Origin: an uncultured Psychrobacter sp.
GTDB lineage: Bacteria; Pseudomonadota; Gammaproteobacteria; Pseudomonadales; Moraxellaceae
Length of the DNA stretch: 64,000 nt
NCBI GenBank assembly: GCA_947495055.1
Contig: CANLXO010000002.1
Span: 1-64,000 of the forward strand
Direction of reading: 5' to 3'
This document shows positions 1 to 11,066 of this stretch, piece by piece (positions within the stretch are counted from its first letter, which is position 1; each line of letters starts with the position of its first letter). The notes below the pieces were generated by a model that was given only the letters and a program-made list of their open reading frames with translations, ran no database searches and was not told the origin of the DNA. The position numbers and the translations under genes are program-made.

Positions 1-1468
<1,468 letters not shown>

Positions 1469-1509
1469 AGCTATCCATTATGCTAAGTGGTTAGAAGGCT
1501 TATTATAGC

Positions 1510-1535
1510 AAAAAGCCAGTACTCTCGTCTGGCTT
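1510..1535 (-). terminator. Rho-independent terminator after lysS
   Basis: Arms AAGCCAG (1513-1519) and CTGGCTT (1529-1535) are followed on the minus strand by a short U tract (the A run at 1510-1514). It would end lysS transcription just before dnaX. Confidence 0.6.
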
Positions 1536-1591
1536 CTTATTCAATCTCTATAGATTTTATCTTTTGTTCAACGGCTACTAGCAAGTACAGA

Positions 1592-3130
1592 CTAGTCCGC
1601 TTTTGGACGCATATGCGGGAACAAGATCACATCACGGATGCTCGCTGAGTCGGTAAATAGCATGACTAAGCGATCGATGCCAATGCCCTCGCCTGCCGTT
1701 GGCGGCAAACCGTAAGATAAGGCTTCGATGTACTCCTCATCAAAATGCATGGCTTCATCATCGCCCGCGTCTTTTTCAGCAACTTGTCCGCGAAAACGCT
1801 CTGCTTGATCGGCAGGGTCATTTAACTCGCTAAAGCCATTTGCCAATTCGCGACCACCAATAAACAGCTCAAATCGATCGGTAATCTCAGGATTGTCATC
1901 ACTGCGGCGAGCAAGCGGTGAAGTTTCCGCAGGATACTCCGTAATAAAGGTCGGTTGACGAAGCTTATGCTCAGCAGTCTCTTCAAAGACGATGGTTTTT
2001 AGCTTACCCACACCAAACACGTCGTTTACTGGCTGATGCAAAGTATTGCTTACATAGTCCGCTAGATAATCACGATCATTAATACGCGCCATGTCAAAGT
2101 TTTCGGCATATTGCGCGATAGCATCTGACATTGATAGACGTGCAAATGGCGCTTTTAAGCTAATAGCTTCGTCTTGATAGGTGATCTCGGTCGTGCCTAA
2201 AATATCCATCGCCAACTGATTGAATAGGCGCTCAGTTAAATCCATCAAATCGTGATAGTCCGCGTACGCTTGATAAAACTCAATCATGGTAAATTCAGGA
2301 TTATGACGAGTTGAAACGCCTTCATTACGAAAACTACGATTAATCTCAAATACTTTTTCAAAGCCGCCAACGACTAGGCGCTTGAGATAAAGCTCTGGTG
2401 CAATACGCAGATATAGTGGCATATCTAGCGCATTATGATGGGTCTCAAACGGACGCGCCACCGCACCCCCTGGAATGGGATGCATCATCGGCGTCTCCAC
2501 TTCCATAAAACGCTCATTCAGCATAAATTTGCGGATACCACTAATCACTTGGCTACGAATCATAAAGGTGTTACGCGTGGTCTCATTGGTCATAAGATCA
2601 AGATGGCGATTGCGATAGCGCGCCTCGGTATCAGCTAGGCCATGAAATTTATTAGGCATCGGACGCAGCGACTTGGTGAGCAAAGTAAACGCGTCGATAT
2701 GCACATACAGATCGCCTTTACCTGAGCGTCCGATATATCCTGACACACCAACGATATCGCCCAAATCAAGCGATTTTATACTAGCCAATGTCTCTTCATC
2801 GAGCTCTTTGCGTGCCACATAGAGCTGAATACGACCACTCATGTCTTGAATGACGATAAACGAGCCGCGGTTAAGCATGACGCGACCTGCGACATTGACT
2901 TGGGTTTTATCACCATTGGCCGCTTTTTCTTCGATTTCTTGTTTGCTAACGCCCTCAAAAGCCGTTTGTAGATCTTGCGCGTAATCAGTGCGTTTAAACT
3001 GATTAGGATAAGGGGGCTTACCAGACGCTACGATATCATCGAGTTTAGCTTGTAGTTGTGCAATAAGCTCATTTGCTTCCTCGATAGTTGGGGCTTGTTC
3101 ATCGACGTTTTGATTGTTGGGCTTTGACAT
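1592..3130 (-). CDS. lysS: Lysyl-tRNA synthetase, class II
   Basis: Charges tRNA-Lys in the cytoplasm. The 512 residues match the usual bacterial LysS length. An N-terminal OB-fold anticodon-binding domain (about residues 70-160) precedes the class II catalytic core. Motif 2 is seen in [15 protein letters not shown], and motif 3 in [14 protein letters not shown] near the C-terminus, followed by the family ending [10 protein letters not shown]. It lies 55 bp downstream of prfA on the same strand and upstream of dnaX, so co-transcription with prfA is possible. Nothing looks unusual. Confidence 0.98.
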   Translation of the reverse strand: MSKPNNQNVDEQAPTIEEANELIAQLQAKLDDIVASGKPPYPNQFKRTDYAQDLQTAFEGVSKQEIEEKAANGDKTQVNVAGRVMLNRGSFIVIQDMSGRIQLYVARKELDEETLASIKSLDLGDIVGVSGYIGRSGKGDLYVHIDAFTLLTKSLRPMPNKFHGLADTEARYRNRHLDLMTNETTRNTFMIRSQVISGIRKFMLNERFMEVETPMMHPIPGGAVARPFETHHNALDMPLYLRIAPELYLKRLVVGGFEKVFEINRSFRNEGVSTRHNPEFTMIEFYQAYADYHDLMDLTERLFNQLAMDILGTTEITYQDEAISLKAPFARLSMSDAIAQYAENFDMARINDRDYLADYVSNTLHQPVNDVFGVGKLKTIVFEETAEHKLRQPTFITEYPAETSPLARRSDDNPEITDRFELFIGGRELANGFSELNDPADQAERFRGQVAEKDAGDDEAMHFDEEYIEALSYGLPPTAGEGIGIDRLVMLFTDSASIRDVILFPHMRPKAD

Positions 3131-3185
3131 AGAAATCTCAAATTCAATAGGTTTGTTTTAATATAGATTATTAGGTTAAGCAGTA

Positions 3186-4274
3186 TTATTCACCACCAAT
3201 ACTCGCCATCAGATCCGCCTGATGCTCACGCAATAGCGCGTCAAGCAGCTCATCCAAATCGCCTTCCATAATCGCATCCAGCTTATAAAGGGTTAAGTTA
3301 ATGCGGTGATCAGTCATGCGCCCTTGCGGGAAGTTGTAAGTGCGAATACGCTCGCTACGATCGCCACTACCGACCAAATCACGACGAATCTCATCGGCGA
3401 CATCGACTTGCGCTTGTACTTTGACTTGCTGAATTTTAGAGATCAGCATTTTCATCGCATGGGCGCGGTTTTTGTGTTGGCTACGCTCTTGCTGACACTC
3501 AACCACTGTCCCTGTCGGTATATGCGTTAGGCGCACTGCAGAATCCGTAGTGTTTACGTGCTGACCACCTGCGCCGCTGGAGCGAAAGGTATCCATCTTG
3601 ATATCGGCAGGATTGAGATCCACAGTATCATCAATCTCAACCTCGGGCATGACAGCGACAGTACAGGCTGAGGTATGGACGCGGCCTTGACTTTCAGTCT
3701 CTGGCACGCGCTGGACACGGTGAACGCCCGACTCAAACTTTAGACGACCATAGACACTATTACCTGAGACGCGGGTAATAATTTCTTTATAGCCGCCATG
3801 CTCGCCTTCATTGGCGGATAATACATCCAGCGTCCAGCCTTGAGCTTGTGCGTACTTTTGGTACATGCGAAACAAATCGCCTGAGAAGATCGCCGCTTCA
3901 TCGCCGCCTGTACCAGCACGTATCTCAAGAAAGGCCGGCACTTTATCGTTCGGGTCTTTGGGTAGCATCATGACGTTGAGATCTTCTTCCATCTTTACGA
4001 TCGCCGCGCGTGCTGTATCGATCTCATCCTGCATCATCTCTTTCATGTCAGGATCGCTTGCGTCCTCTAGCATGATTTCAGCATCGGCTTGATCTTGTTC
4101 CGCACGGCCGTAGTTTTGCCACAGCGTCGTAATCTCCATCAAATCACTATGTTCAACGGAGAGTTCACGAAATTTATTATTATCGCTGATGATATCTGGA
4201 TCTGATAACAGCGCGGTGACCTCTTCATAACGGTCTACCATTTGGTCTAAACGCAGGCGCAGGGATTCTTTCAT
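3186..4274 (-). CDS. prfA: Peptide chain release factor 1
   Basis: Recognises UAA and UAG in the ribosomal A site and triggers peptide release. The 362 residues match the family. The catalytic GGQ is at residues 236-238. The RF1 tripeptide position (P-x-T, here PET at about 191-193) separates it from RF2, and there is no frameshift as in prfB. The gene is followed by lysS. The usual neighbours hemA and prmC are not in this window. Confidence 0.98.
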   Translation of the reverse strand: MKESLRLRLDQMVDRYEEVTALLSDPDIISDNNKFRELSVEHSDLMEITTLWQNYGRAEQDQADAEIMLEDASDPDMKEMMQDEIDTARAAIVKMEEDLNVMMLPKDPNDKVPAFLEIRAGTGGDEAAIFSGDLFRMYQKYAQAQGWTLDVLSANEGEHGGYKEIITRVSGNSVYGRLKFESGVHRVQRVPETESQGRVHTSACTVAVMPEVEIDDTVDLNPADIKMDTFRSSGAGGQHVNTTDSAVRLTHIPTGTVVECQQERSQHKNRAHAMKMLISKIQQVKVQAQVDVADEIRRDLVGSGDRSERIRTYNFPQGRMTDHRINLTLYKLDAIMEGDLDELLDALLREHQADLMASIGGE

Positions 4275-4496
4275 AACAGGATAGTCATCTAAAAAAGTAA
4301 AATAAGAGAGCGATTATAGCAAATTTTTGCCATCACAATAAAACCTGTACGTAATAATTCATGACAGCACACTTTATAACATGGTAATTCACTATAAGAC
4401 GTAAAAGCTTATTAGCCAAATGTCTACACTTGCTGCGCTAAAAATCAAAGTGCTATAGATCTGTTGTCATTCATTAAGTCCAAATTTTAAGCAAAA

Positions 4497-4524
4497 AAAT
4501 AGCTAAGATTACTCTTAGCTATTT
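4497..4524 (-). terminator. Strong terminator after the FabH-like gene
   Basis: A perfect 12-bp stem (4497-4508 with 4513-4524) and a 4-nt loop, flanked by A7 at 4493-4499, which is the U tract on the minus strand. It sits 20 bp past the stop of the ketoacyl-ACP synthase gene. Confidence 0.9.
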
Positions 4525-4543
4525 TACTTAGACAACTTAAATT

Positions 4544-5689
4544 CTACACCTTGCGCACCAACACCGAACCTATTGAATAGCCTGCGCCAAAGGAGCAAAT
4601 CACGCCCAAATCACCAGATTGTAGATCGTCCTTGTGTCTGTGAAAGACAATCATGGGACTGGCTGAACTGGTGTTAGCAAACTCTGCAATGACGCTCGGT
4701 ACGATCGCTTTGTCTGCCTCTTTACCGATGACCGTACGCAAGATAAGATCTAACATATTGGCGTTGGCTTGATGTAGCCACATCATCTTGACATCGCTTG
4801 CCTGCATATCGTTCTCGTGCAGATGCTCAGTGATGACTTCAGAGACTTTGGGGCAGACTTCGCGGAACACTTTGCGGCCATTTTGTAAGAATAATTTGTC
4901 AGTGACAGGCTCTTTAATGTCAGGGTACATCTGAGTTTCGGCTGCCAAAAACTCTGAGCGATCCATAAAGCCGTATTCGTTTTTGATATTGGTTGAAAAC
5001 TGTGTGAATAGCTTAGAGCTTAGTATCTCATAACCTTTAGGTGTATCTAGCTCTTCGACGATAGACGCGGTTGCGACGTCCCCAAATATAAAGTGACTAT
5101 CACGGTTACGCCAGTTGAGATGCGCTGAGGTAATCTCAACGTTGACGACCGCGACGCGGCGAGCAAGGCCTGAAACGATAGAGCCATAAGCTTGTGAGAG
5201 ACCAAAAGTTGCCGCACTACACGCCACATTCATATCATAAGCAAAGCCGCCGATCATACCGATCTCGTTTTGGATCTCGATGGCGACAGCAGGATAGGTA
5301 CGCTGAAAGTTTGAGCAGGCGAGGATAATGCCGTCCAAATCATTGGCTTCAAGCCCTGCATCTTTTAGAGCATTATTGAGCGCTTCAACGCCCATCTCAG
5401 CCATAACAGACAGCTCTTCACCAAGGTTGCGATAGGCGATGACAGGTGCCATTATTTCAGGGTTTAAGATACCGTCTTTTTCCATGACGTAGCGGGACTT
5501 GATGCCAGAAACCTTTTCGATAAAGGCGGCTGATGAGGGCTCTAGCGCCGTCATGGTATCTGCTGCGATCTCGTCAGCGTGCTCGTTATTATAGTTTTCG
5601 ACATACTGATTAAATGAATCTACGAGCTCTTCGTTACTGATGCTATAAGGCGGAATATAAAGGCCTGTGCCTGTAATACAAGTCGTCAT
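4544..5689 (-). CDS. Beta-ketoacyl-ACP synthase III family protein (FabH-like)
   Basis: Thiolase-fold condensing enzyme that would join an acyl-CoA primer to malonyl-ACP to start fatty acid synthesis. The 381 residues are longer than classic FabH (about 320). The catalytic triad is visible: Cys157 in [10 protein letters not shown], His306 in WLHQANAN and Asn339 in [10 protein letters not shown]. The start has a good ribosome-binding site (AAGGAAGC). The gene is monocistronic with its own terminator and lies away from other fab genes. It resembles the longer FabH-like proteins of Acinetobacter and Pseudomonas, so it may be an alternative initiation enzyme; substrate preference cannot be read from sequence. 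Confidence 0.88.
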   Translation of the reverse strand: MTTCITGTGLYIPPYSISNEELVDSFNQYVENYNNEHADEIAADTMTALEPSSAAFIEKVSGIKSRYVMEKDGILNPEIMAPVIAYRNLGEELSVMAEMGVEALNNALKDAGLEANDLDGIILACSNFQRTYPAVAIEIQNEIGMIGGFAYDMNVACSAATFGLSQAYGSIVSGLARRVAVVNVEITSAHLNWRNRDSHFIFGDVATASIVEELDTPKGYEILSSKLFTQFSTNIKNEYGFMDRSEFLAAETQMYPDIKEPVTDKLFLQNGRKVFREVCPKVSEVITEHLHENDMQASDVKMMWLHQANANMLDLILRTVIGKEADKAIVPSVIAEFANTSSASPMIVFHRHKDDLQSGDLGVICSFGAGYSIGSVLVRKV

Positions 5690-6061
5690 AATAAGCTTCC
5701 TTGTCCTGCTTAGTGTTAAGCGAAAATTAAAAAGTTGTCATATCTCTTTTTATAGCGATGCGTTTATCAAGTAGAACTTATCGTATTGAGTGTATGACTG
5801 TAAACTTAAACCTATGGTCTTATTATGCCTGAATAATCTTATTTTTCTAATACTTTGTTACAAATAATCAATTCTCGATAAAAATTGGTTCACGTTTAAT
5901 AGTGATACGCGCTTATTATTACTCGCGAGTCTAAGCTATAATCAAACAGCTTACCGCACATGATATGACTATTAGCTCGTAAGTAGTACCTGTAACTCGT
6001 AAGTAGTACCTGAATCTACTACTTGAACCTAAGAAACAATACCAACCCTCACGAGACGCTC
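5690..6061. other. Intergenic region between divergent genes, with a short direct repeat
   Basis: This 372-bp gap separates the FabH-like gene (minus) and pnuC (plus). A TATAAT at 5937-5942 is a plausible -10 box for pnuC, without a convincing -35. A 17-bp sequence, ctcgtaagtagtacctg, occurs twice at 5976-5992 and 5996-6012, with a 20-bp period. No gene is seen. Confidence 0.5.
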
Positions 6062-6769
6062 ATGACTGAAACTTTTAATTGGCTGTTTGGTCAATACGCT
6101 GACTACTCTACTCTATTTATCGGACTTGAGCTCATCGCCGTTATGTTCGGCATCACAAGCGTACTACTCGCGCGCAAACTAAGCGTTTTAGTATTCCCTG
6201 TGGGTCTTGTTAGCACAGGGATTTTTGTCTACCTGCTCTGGCAATGGCAGCTATTCGGTGACATGTTTATCAACGCCTATTACACCGTCATGGGGCTATA
6301 CGGCTGGTATAATTGGACTAAAAATAAGCAAGACACTCAAGAGCTTACGCCTAACGATGAGATCAGTATTGAGCATATTAGTGCTAGCGATTTACCTACG
6401 CTTGCCTTACTCGGCTCTGCAACCGTCGCTTTTGTAGCACTAATTTACTACTTGCGTCCTGTCATTAGTAACGACTTTAGCTTCGATGGCGTGGTATTGG
6501 GCGCTCATTTATTTACTTGGGTCGATTATACCGATATGCTAACCACGGCATTGTTTTTGATGGCGATGTGGCTCATGGCCAGTCGCAAGATTGAGCACTG
6601 GTTACTATGGATAGTCGCTGATGCCATCTCTGTACCTCTTTATTTTTATAAAGGTCTCACCTTTACCTCGCTACAGTACGTAGTGTTTACTCTGATTGCA
6701 ATTTGGGCGTACTATGAATGGCAACGACGCTACCGTATACAGCGACAATTTGATCCAGCAGTCGCCTAA
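6062..6769 (+). CDS. pnuC: Nicotinamide riboside transporter PnuC
   Basis: Inner-membrane facilitator for nicotinamide riboside, an NAD precursor. The protein has about seven hydrophobic segments and the characteristic aromatic motif VMGLYGWYNW in the first half. The frame is open from a TTG at 6023, but the ATG at 6062 gives 235 residues and a normal PnuC N-terminus, so it is preferred. The 3' end overlaps the following kinase gene, which phosphorylates the imported riboside, so uptake and trapping are coupled. Confidence 0.92.
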   Translation: MTETFNWLFGQYADYSTLFIGLELIAVMFGITSVLLARKLSVLVFPVGLVSTGIFVYLLWQWQLFGDMFINAYYTVMGLYGWYNWTKNKQDTQELTPNDEISIEHISASDLPTLALLGSATVAFVALIYYLRPVISNDFSFDGVVLGAHLFTWVDYTDMLTTALFLMAMWLMASRKIEHWLLWIVADAISVPLYFYKGLTFTSLQYVVFTLIAIWAYYEWQRRYRIQRQFDPAVA

Positions 6770-7334
6770 GTCGGTCCTTAAAGTCGCTATATTGGGCGCT
6801 GAGAGCACAGGTAAGACGACGTTATGTCGAGATTTGGCCGCGCATTTTCAAAGCCTATGGGTGCCTGAATACATGCGGGATTTTTTGCAAGATAAGTGGG
6901 ATGACAAAAAACTCACTTGCACTTGGGAGGATCTATTGCCTATCGCCCAAGGTCAAATCGCTTTAGAGAATAAGCTTTCGCAGCAGGCCGCGCAAATGGC
7001 AATGAACAACGGTCATTCTCAAGCTTATCTATTCTGTGATACTAGCCTATTTGAGCTGATGGTCTACGCTAACTGGTACTATGGTGATTGCCCACCAGCA
7101 CTCAAACGCGCCGCTCTAGCGCATCACTATGATTTGATCCTTTTGACGGCGGTTGATGTGCCTTGGGTCGCTGATGACTTGCGAGATGCGCCGCATGAAC
7201 GCGACGACATAAGCGCTTATTTTGAAACACATTTAAATAGATATAGTAAAAATTTCAAGCGTATCGGCGGCGCAAGAGACGAGCGGGTGCAGCAAATAAG
7301 TAAGTGGTTAAACTCACTTAACCATACTGGTTAG
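6714..7334 (+). CDS. NadR-type nicotinamide riboside kinase (AAA ATPase)
   Basis: P-loop kinase expected to convert nicotinamide riboside to NMN. Walker A GAESTGKTT is at about residues 29-37. The rest matches the C-terminal kinase domain of NadR. There is no helix-turn-helix or adenylyltransferase domain, so this is a stand-alone kinase, not the E. coli repressor-enzyme. The start is uncertain: an in-frame TTG at 6696, the ATG at 6714 used here (56-bp overlap with pnuC) and a TTG near 6749 are all possible. The overlap implies translational coupling to pnuC. Confidence 0.85.
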   Translation: MNGNDATVYSDNLIQQSPKSVLKVAILGAESTGKTTLCRDLAAHFQSLWVPEYMRDFLQDKWDDKKLTCTWEDLLPIAQGQIALENKLSQQAAQMAMNNGHSQAYLFCDTSLFELMVYANWYYGDCPPALKRAALAHHYDLILLTAVDVPWVADDLRDAPHERDDISAYFETHLNRYSKNFKRIGGARDERVQQISKWLNSLNHTG

Positions 7335-7415
7335 CCATTTATTTGCGCCTTTAATATTCACTATTAAGCTATGCTTAGATACTTTTTTATTCATATCGCT
7401 TAAGAGACTAATAAG

Positions 7416-7940
7416 ATGCTAAAGAAGATTGAATACACTTTAGAGAAAATGATATTTCACAGTCGCTGGATATTAGCCCCATTTTATGTGGGTTTAATCA
7501 TAGGTATTATCGTACTGTTTATAAAATTTATTCAAAAGTTATGGCTTACCCTTTCTCAAGTCTTTGACGCATCCGTATCAGAGGTGATTGTCAATATACT
7601 CATACTGGTCGATATCTCTTTGGTAGCTAGCCTGCTGCTCATTATCATCTTTAGTGGTTACGAGATATTTGTATCTAAAATAGATACAGGTACGCATGTT
7701 GATCGCCCCAGTTGGATGGGTAAAGTCGACTTCTCTGGTCTTAAACTCAAAGTTATAGGAGCCATCGTTGCGATTTCTGCAATTGATCTGCTCAAATCTT
7801 TTATGGATATATCAGGCAACATGACAAATATTGATACAGATAAACTAATGTGGAAGGTCATCATTCACATGGCATTTGTAGTGTCAGGTCTGCTATTCGC
7901 TTTTATGGACAAGATCGTAGGTGACACCAAAAAACACTGA
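7416..7940 (+). CDS. YqhA family (UPF0114) inner-membrane protein
   Basis: Small membrane protein of unknown function, 174 residues, matching the YqhA/UPF0114 length. Visible are an N-terminal amphipathic segment with FHSRWILAPFYVGL, two long hydrophobic helices, the family-like GTHVDRPSWM loop, and two more helices (KVIGAIVAISAIDLLKSF and a C-terminal one). It stands alone between the kinase gene and a lipoprotein gene. No catalytic motif is visible. Confidence 0.85.
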   Translation: MLKKIEYTLEKMIFHSRWILAPFYVGLIIGIIVLFIKFIQKLWLTLSQVFDASVSEVIVNILILVDISLVASLLLIIIFSGYEIFVSKIDTGTHVDRPSWMGKVDFSGLKLKVIGAIVAISAIDLLKSFMDISGNMTNIDTDKLMWKVIIHMAFVVSGLLFAFMDKIVGDTKKH

Positions 7941-8006
7941 TAGTGTTCATTATCACTAGTACAAAAACAAAGCTAAAATTCAAATTTTAAAAATTGAGAA
8001 CTAATT

Positions 8007-8714
8007 ATGATACGTTTATACAAACCTTCTTTGCTAATCGCTGTTCCTGTCCTAAGTATGGCTATGACAGCTTGTCAGTCTAACCTGCCTACTAATAATC
8101 TGCCTACTAACAAAGCGGCAATCCAATCTACTACTACTAACAAAGCGGCAATCCAATCTACTAATAGTACAAAGACTTCTGCAACATCAATTGATGTGAG
8201 TAGCACTAGCGTTACTGACAATACCAATGCAGATGATGCTTTAAATAACAACGCCGAACCCAAAGCCCCTTGGACGAGTCCTGCGATCACTATCAGTGAT
8301 ACCGATGCTATTTATAATCAAGAGTGGCTAAAATCAGAAAACAGATCTGTGTGTCCAATTTTGGCACTACCCAAGCAAGCAGAGGCGCATATCGCTCGAC
8401 ACAGTGTGCGCCGTGCTCGTTTTTCAGGAGGCTGGGGCGTCGCTTATGATTTGCCTAATACCCGTAGCATGTACGGCGTTGCCAACACCGGTATCATAGA
8501 TCCTAATGAGGCCGCTTATGACTGGCCCTACAATATCTATTATACTGATGGTAGCAAAGTGGGTTATGGTCATGAGGGTGGCGATCCTACCGCGTCTTGG
8601 CTTGCTTATGTCGTAACCCCTAATAACTGCATGTACAATGTCTGGAGCGCACAAGACAAAGCCCACTTAGAGCAGATGATTGCAGATCTGCGTATGGTGA
8701 ATGCTAATCAATAG
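8007..8714 (+). CDS. Uncharacterised lipoprotein with an N-terminal repeat linker
   Basis: Not recognised. The 235 residues start with a signal peptide ending in a lipobox (MTACQS, Cys at about 23), so the mature protein is probably lipid-anchored. A Thr/Asn/Ser-rich linker (about 24-90) includes an exact in-frame duplication of ten residues around TNKAAIQST. The C-terminal part (about 110-235) looks folded, with two cysteines (SVCPILALP and NNCMYNVW) that could pair and many Tyr, Trp and Gly. The repeat linker probably acts as a flexible tether. Confidence 0.75.
   Translation: MIRLYKPSLLIAVPVLSMAMTACQSNLPTNNLPTNKAAIQSTTTNKAAIQSTNSTKTSATSIDVSSTSVTDNTNADDALNNNAEPKAPWTSPAITISDTDAIYNQEWLKSENRSVCPILALPKQAEAHIARHSVRRARFSGGWGVAYDLPNTRSMYGVANTGIIDPNEAAYDWPYNIYYTDGSKVGYGHEGGDPTASWLAYVVTPNNCMYNVWSAQDKAHLEQMIADLRMVNANQ
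8104..8163. repeat. Perfect 30-bp tandem duplication in a lipoprotein gene
   Basis: Bases 8104-8133 and 8134-8163 are identical and in frame. Just upstream a 15-bp near-repeat (8085-8099 and 8100-8114) codes two Leu-Pro-Thr-Asn blocks, so the linker has grown by at least two separate duplications. Confidence 0.95.
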
Positions 8715-8724
8715 CGCCCCTTTA

Positions 8725-9474
8725 TTATCTGACAATCTTAGTATTGAGCGCTTTTGCCCAGTCGCGGCAGTTGTTCTCACAGCGCGAACATAGCTCATCA
8801 TTTTGGCTAATATAGTCGACATGTCCGCAGTGCATGCATGCGTAGTAGGTATTATTCTCAACCTCTGTAGCTGCCTGATATTGCTTGGGAAATAAGGGCA
8901 AACCAAAGTCTGTATTATCTGGCGCGTATAACAACACACTAAAAGTGCCGTCAGTCTCCAGCAGACCAGTACGCACTTGACCTAAATGCTCAACGCCTTG
9001 CTGACGCATCTCGGCAAAGAACTCATCGTGCGACATTTTGCCTTTTTTGATCTTATTAAGGACCAGCATGCCATTTTCTACAATGTATATCGCTTCGCCC
9101 TCTAGCAGATTCTCTAAAGGTTGATACTTCATCATCGCCCAGGTACATAATCGATATAGCAAAATGACCACACTCATAATGATAAGTGCTTGTATAATCG
9201 GCAAGTCTTCTGTGAACATCGGATCGCCGGCGATAGAGCCTAGCGACAGGATAATGGTCAGCTCAAAGATAGACAACTGACGAACACCGCGCTTACCGGT
9301 AAAGCGTAGAAACACAATAATCATGACAAACATAATCGCCGCGCGCAATATAATCTCTATGCCAAACAGCCACGTGGTGTCATGAATAAATATCTTTGCC
9401 CAATCCTTATTGGTTACTCTATATATGACAGTGATGAATAGGGGCAAAACTATACTACATTTTATGGCACTCAT
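8725..9474 (-). CDS. DUF421 (YetF-like) membrane protein with a C-terminal zinc-ribbon-like tail
   Basis: The N-terminal half has about three transmembrane helices. It is followed by the DUF421 cytoplasmic domain with the family pattern GEAIYIVENGMLV and KGKMSHDEFFAEMRQQGV. The last 45 residues carry two CxxC pairs (CMHCGH and CSRCENNC), which suggest a metal-binding ribbon fused to the domain. The function of the family is not established. Its C-terminal end faces the end of the upstream lipoprotein gene (convergent). Confidence 0.82.
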   Translation of the reverse strand: MSAIKCSIVLPLFITVIYRVTNKDWAKIFIHDTTWLFGIEIILRAAIMFVMIIVFLRFTGKRGVRQLSIFELTIILSLGSIAGDPMFTEDLPIIQALIIMSVVILLYRLCTWAMMKYQPLENLLEGEAIYIVENGMLVLNKIKKGKMSHDEFFAEMRQQGVEHLGQVRTGLLETDGTFSVLLYAPDNTDFGLPLFPKQYQAATEVENNTYYACMHCGHVDYISQNDELCSRCENNCRDWAKALNTKIVR

Positions 9475-9519
9475 ACGCTTTTATATCAGCTAACTTTTTA
9501 TTAGGCAGTAAGGATTCAT

Positions 9520-10440
9520 TTGAGAGCATCCCTATACACGATAGCAGCTTTGCTGGCGTTTGCCGCAAACTCCTTACTTTGCCGCATGGCATTATCTGAG
9601 AGCTATATCGATCCTTGGAGTTTTACCATTATTCGGCTGCTTGGCGGCGCAGTTTGTTTGATAATCATCATGATAATCCATGCTAGGCGCTTAAAGTCGT
9701 CAGAGGCCGCTGTCGTACTCAGCGACCGTATACTAGGTGACCATATACTTAGTGACCGTATACTTAGCGATAAGGGCAGCTGGCTTAGTAGTTTAAGCTT
9801 AATTATCTATGCGCTGTGTTTTTCGCTGGCCTATGTCGAGCTAGATACTGGTACTGGTGCGATGATTTTGTTCGCAGCTGTCCAATTTACGATGATCGGT
9901 TGGGGTATTTATCAAAAGGAGCGCTTAAGTATTGTTCAATGGATTGCTTTGGCAGTAGCCTTTATGGGTTTTGTATATCTGATGCTGCCATCAGCTGCCA
10001 TGCCGTCACTCTATGGGGCAATTGTTATGATGCTAAGTGGTATCGCATGGGGCGTCTATAGCATCAGAGGCAAAGCCTGCATCTCGCCGCTACGAGCAAC
10101 AGGGTTTAACTTTGTGCGTAGCCTAGTTGCTCTGCCTATATTACTACTCGTGGCGCTACCTTACCTAGCAGAAGTGAGTATTGAGGGTGTGCTATTGGCT
10201 GGGGTGTCAGGTGCCGTGACCTCCGGAATTGGCTATTGCCTGTGGTACGTGGCCATGCCGCTACTTAAAAGCACGCAAGCTGCCGTCGTGCAGTTTTGTG
10301 TGCCTGTCCTTGCCGCGCTGGCAGGCGTGGTATTTTTATCTGAGCAATTGACCTTGTCTTTTATACTCTCAAGCCTTGTCATACTTGGCGCTGTATTGAT
10401 ATTTGTACTTGCTAAAGATACTGCTAAAACATCTGCGTAA
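9520..10440 (+). CDS. DMT-superfamily transporter (EamA type)
   Basis: Ten predicted transmembrane helices in two EamA repeats; a metabolite exporter or importer of unknown substrate. The start is a TTG with AAGGA at 9510-9514, five bases upstream, which decides the start. The loop after helix 2 holds a tandem block (LSDRI, LGDHI, LSDRI, LSDK) coded by a 15-bp repeat. It is transcribed toward mliC, with about 100 bp between. Confidence 0.88.
   Translation: MRASLYTIAALLAFAANSLLCRMALSESYIDPWSFTIIRLLGGAVCLIIIMIIHARRLKSSEAAVVLSDRILGDHILSDRILSDKGSWLSSLSLIIYALCFSLAYVELDTGTGAMILFAAVQFTMIGWGIYQKERLSIVQWIALAVAFMGFVYLMLPSAAMPSLYGAIVMMLSGIAWGVYSIRGKACISPLRATGFNFVRSLVALPILLLVALPYLAEVSIEGVLLAGVSGAVTSGIGYCLWYVAMPLLKSTQAAVVQFCVPVLAALAGVVFLSEQLTLSFILSSLVILGAVLIFVLAKDTAKTSA
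9721..9765. repeat. Three 15-bp tandem units in the transporter gene
   Basis: Units at 9721-9735, 9736-9750 and 9751-9765 differ at a few bases and keep the frame; a fourth partial unit follows. They code a charged cytoplasmic or periplasmic loop, where length change is likely tolerated. Confidence 0.9.
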
Positions 10441-10548
10441 TATATTGAAGCATGCGGTATACCGCTGCGATGCCAAATGACAACGTTTCGATTTAAGATT
10501 AGCGATATCATAATGTCTTTTGCATCTACCAACAAAATTGAGGACATC

Positions 10549-10926
10549 ATGAAAAAATTATTAGCCGTAACGCCTGCCTGTTTATTCTTAGCCGCCTGTG
10601 CCACTAGCGCGCCAGTACCAACCATGCCAGAACCTACCCCGACTGCCCAGCCTGTGGTTCAGTCGTTCACTTGTGAAGATAGCGGCGCTATCGTTGCCAC
10701 TTATTCAGCGGACGGTCAAGTCGCTGATCTAAACGTGACTTTACCAAAAGTTGGCTTGAGTAATGCTGTAGTCAGAACAGAGCAAGCTGTATCAGGCTCT
10801 GGCGCTCGCTATATCAACAACGTCAACCCACAAACGACTTACGATTGGCATACTAAAGCAGATTATGGCATCATGACTATCTCAACAGACAACGGTCAAC
10901 AATACCAAGTCAACTGCCAGCTATAA
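10549..10926 (+). CDS. mliC: MliC-family lysozyme inhibitor lipoprotein
   Basis: Membrane-bound inhibitor of c-type lysozyme, an outer-membrane lipoprotein guarding peptidoglycan. The chosen ATG at 10549 has GAGGA upstream (10540-10544) and gives a signal peptide with lipobox LAAC; the frame is open further upstream without support. The mature part has the MliC pattern: FTCEDSGAIVATYSADG, then SGSGARY (the loop known in this family to reach the lysozyme active site), and a C-terminal Cys (QVNCQL) that can pair with the first one. Length is 125 residues. A terminator follows at 11004-11030. Confidence 0.88.
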   Translation: MKKLLAVTPACLFLAACATSAPVPTMPEPTPTAQPVVQSFTCEDSGAIVATYSADGQVADLNVTLPKVGLSNAVVRTEQAVSGSGARYINNVNPQTTYDWHTKADYGIMTISTDNGQQYQVNCQL

Positions 10927-11003
10927 TAAATATAAATAACTTGGTCATTGATGACGCTCTGTAATAAAGAGAGTAAGTTATAACTATAAAAACGCATAAA
11001 TAC

Positions 11004-11030
11004 AAAAGCCCATATTCGTTATGGGCTTTT
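11004..11030. terminator. Bidirectional terminator between mliC and the methyltransferase gene
   Basis: Arms AAAAGCCCAT (11004-11013) and ATGGGCTTTT (11021-11030) with a 7-nt loop; A and T tracts on the two sides serve both converging genes. Confidence 0.92.
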
Positions 11031-11066
11031 TTGTGGAATCTGCTGCACAGCAAACGACTCTGATGA

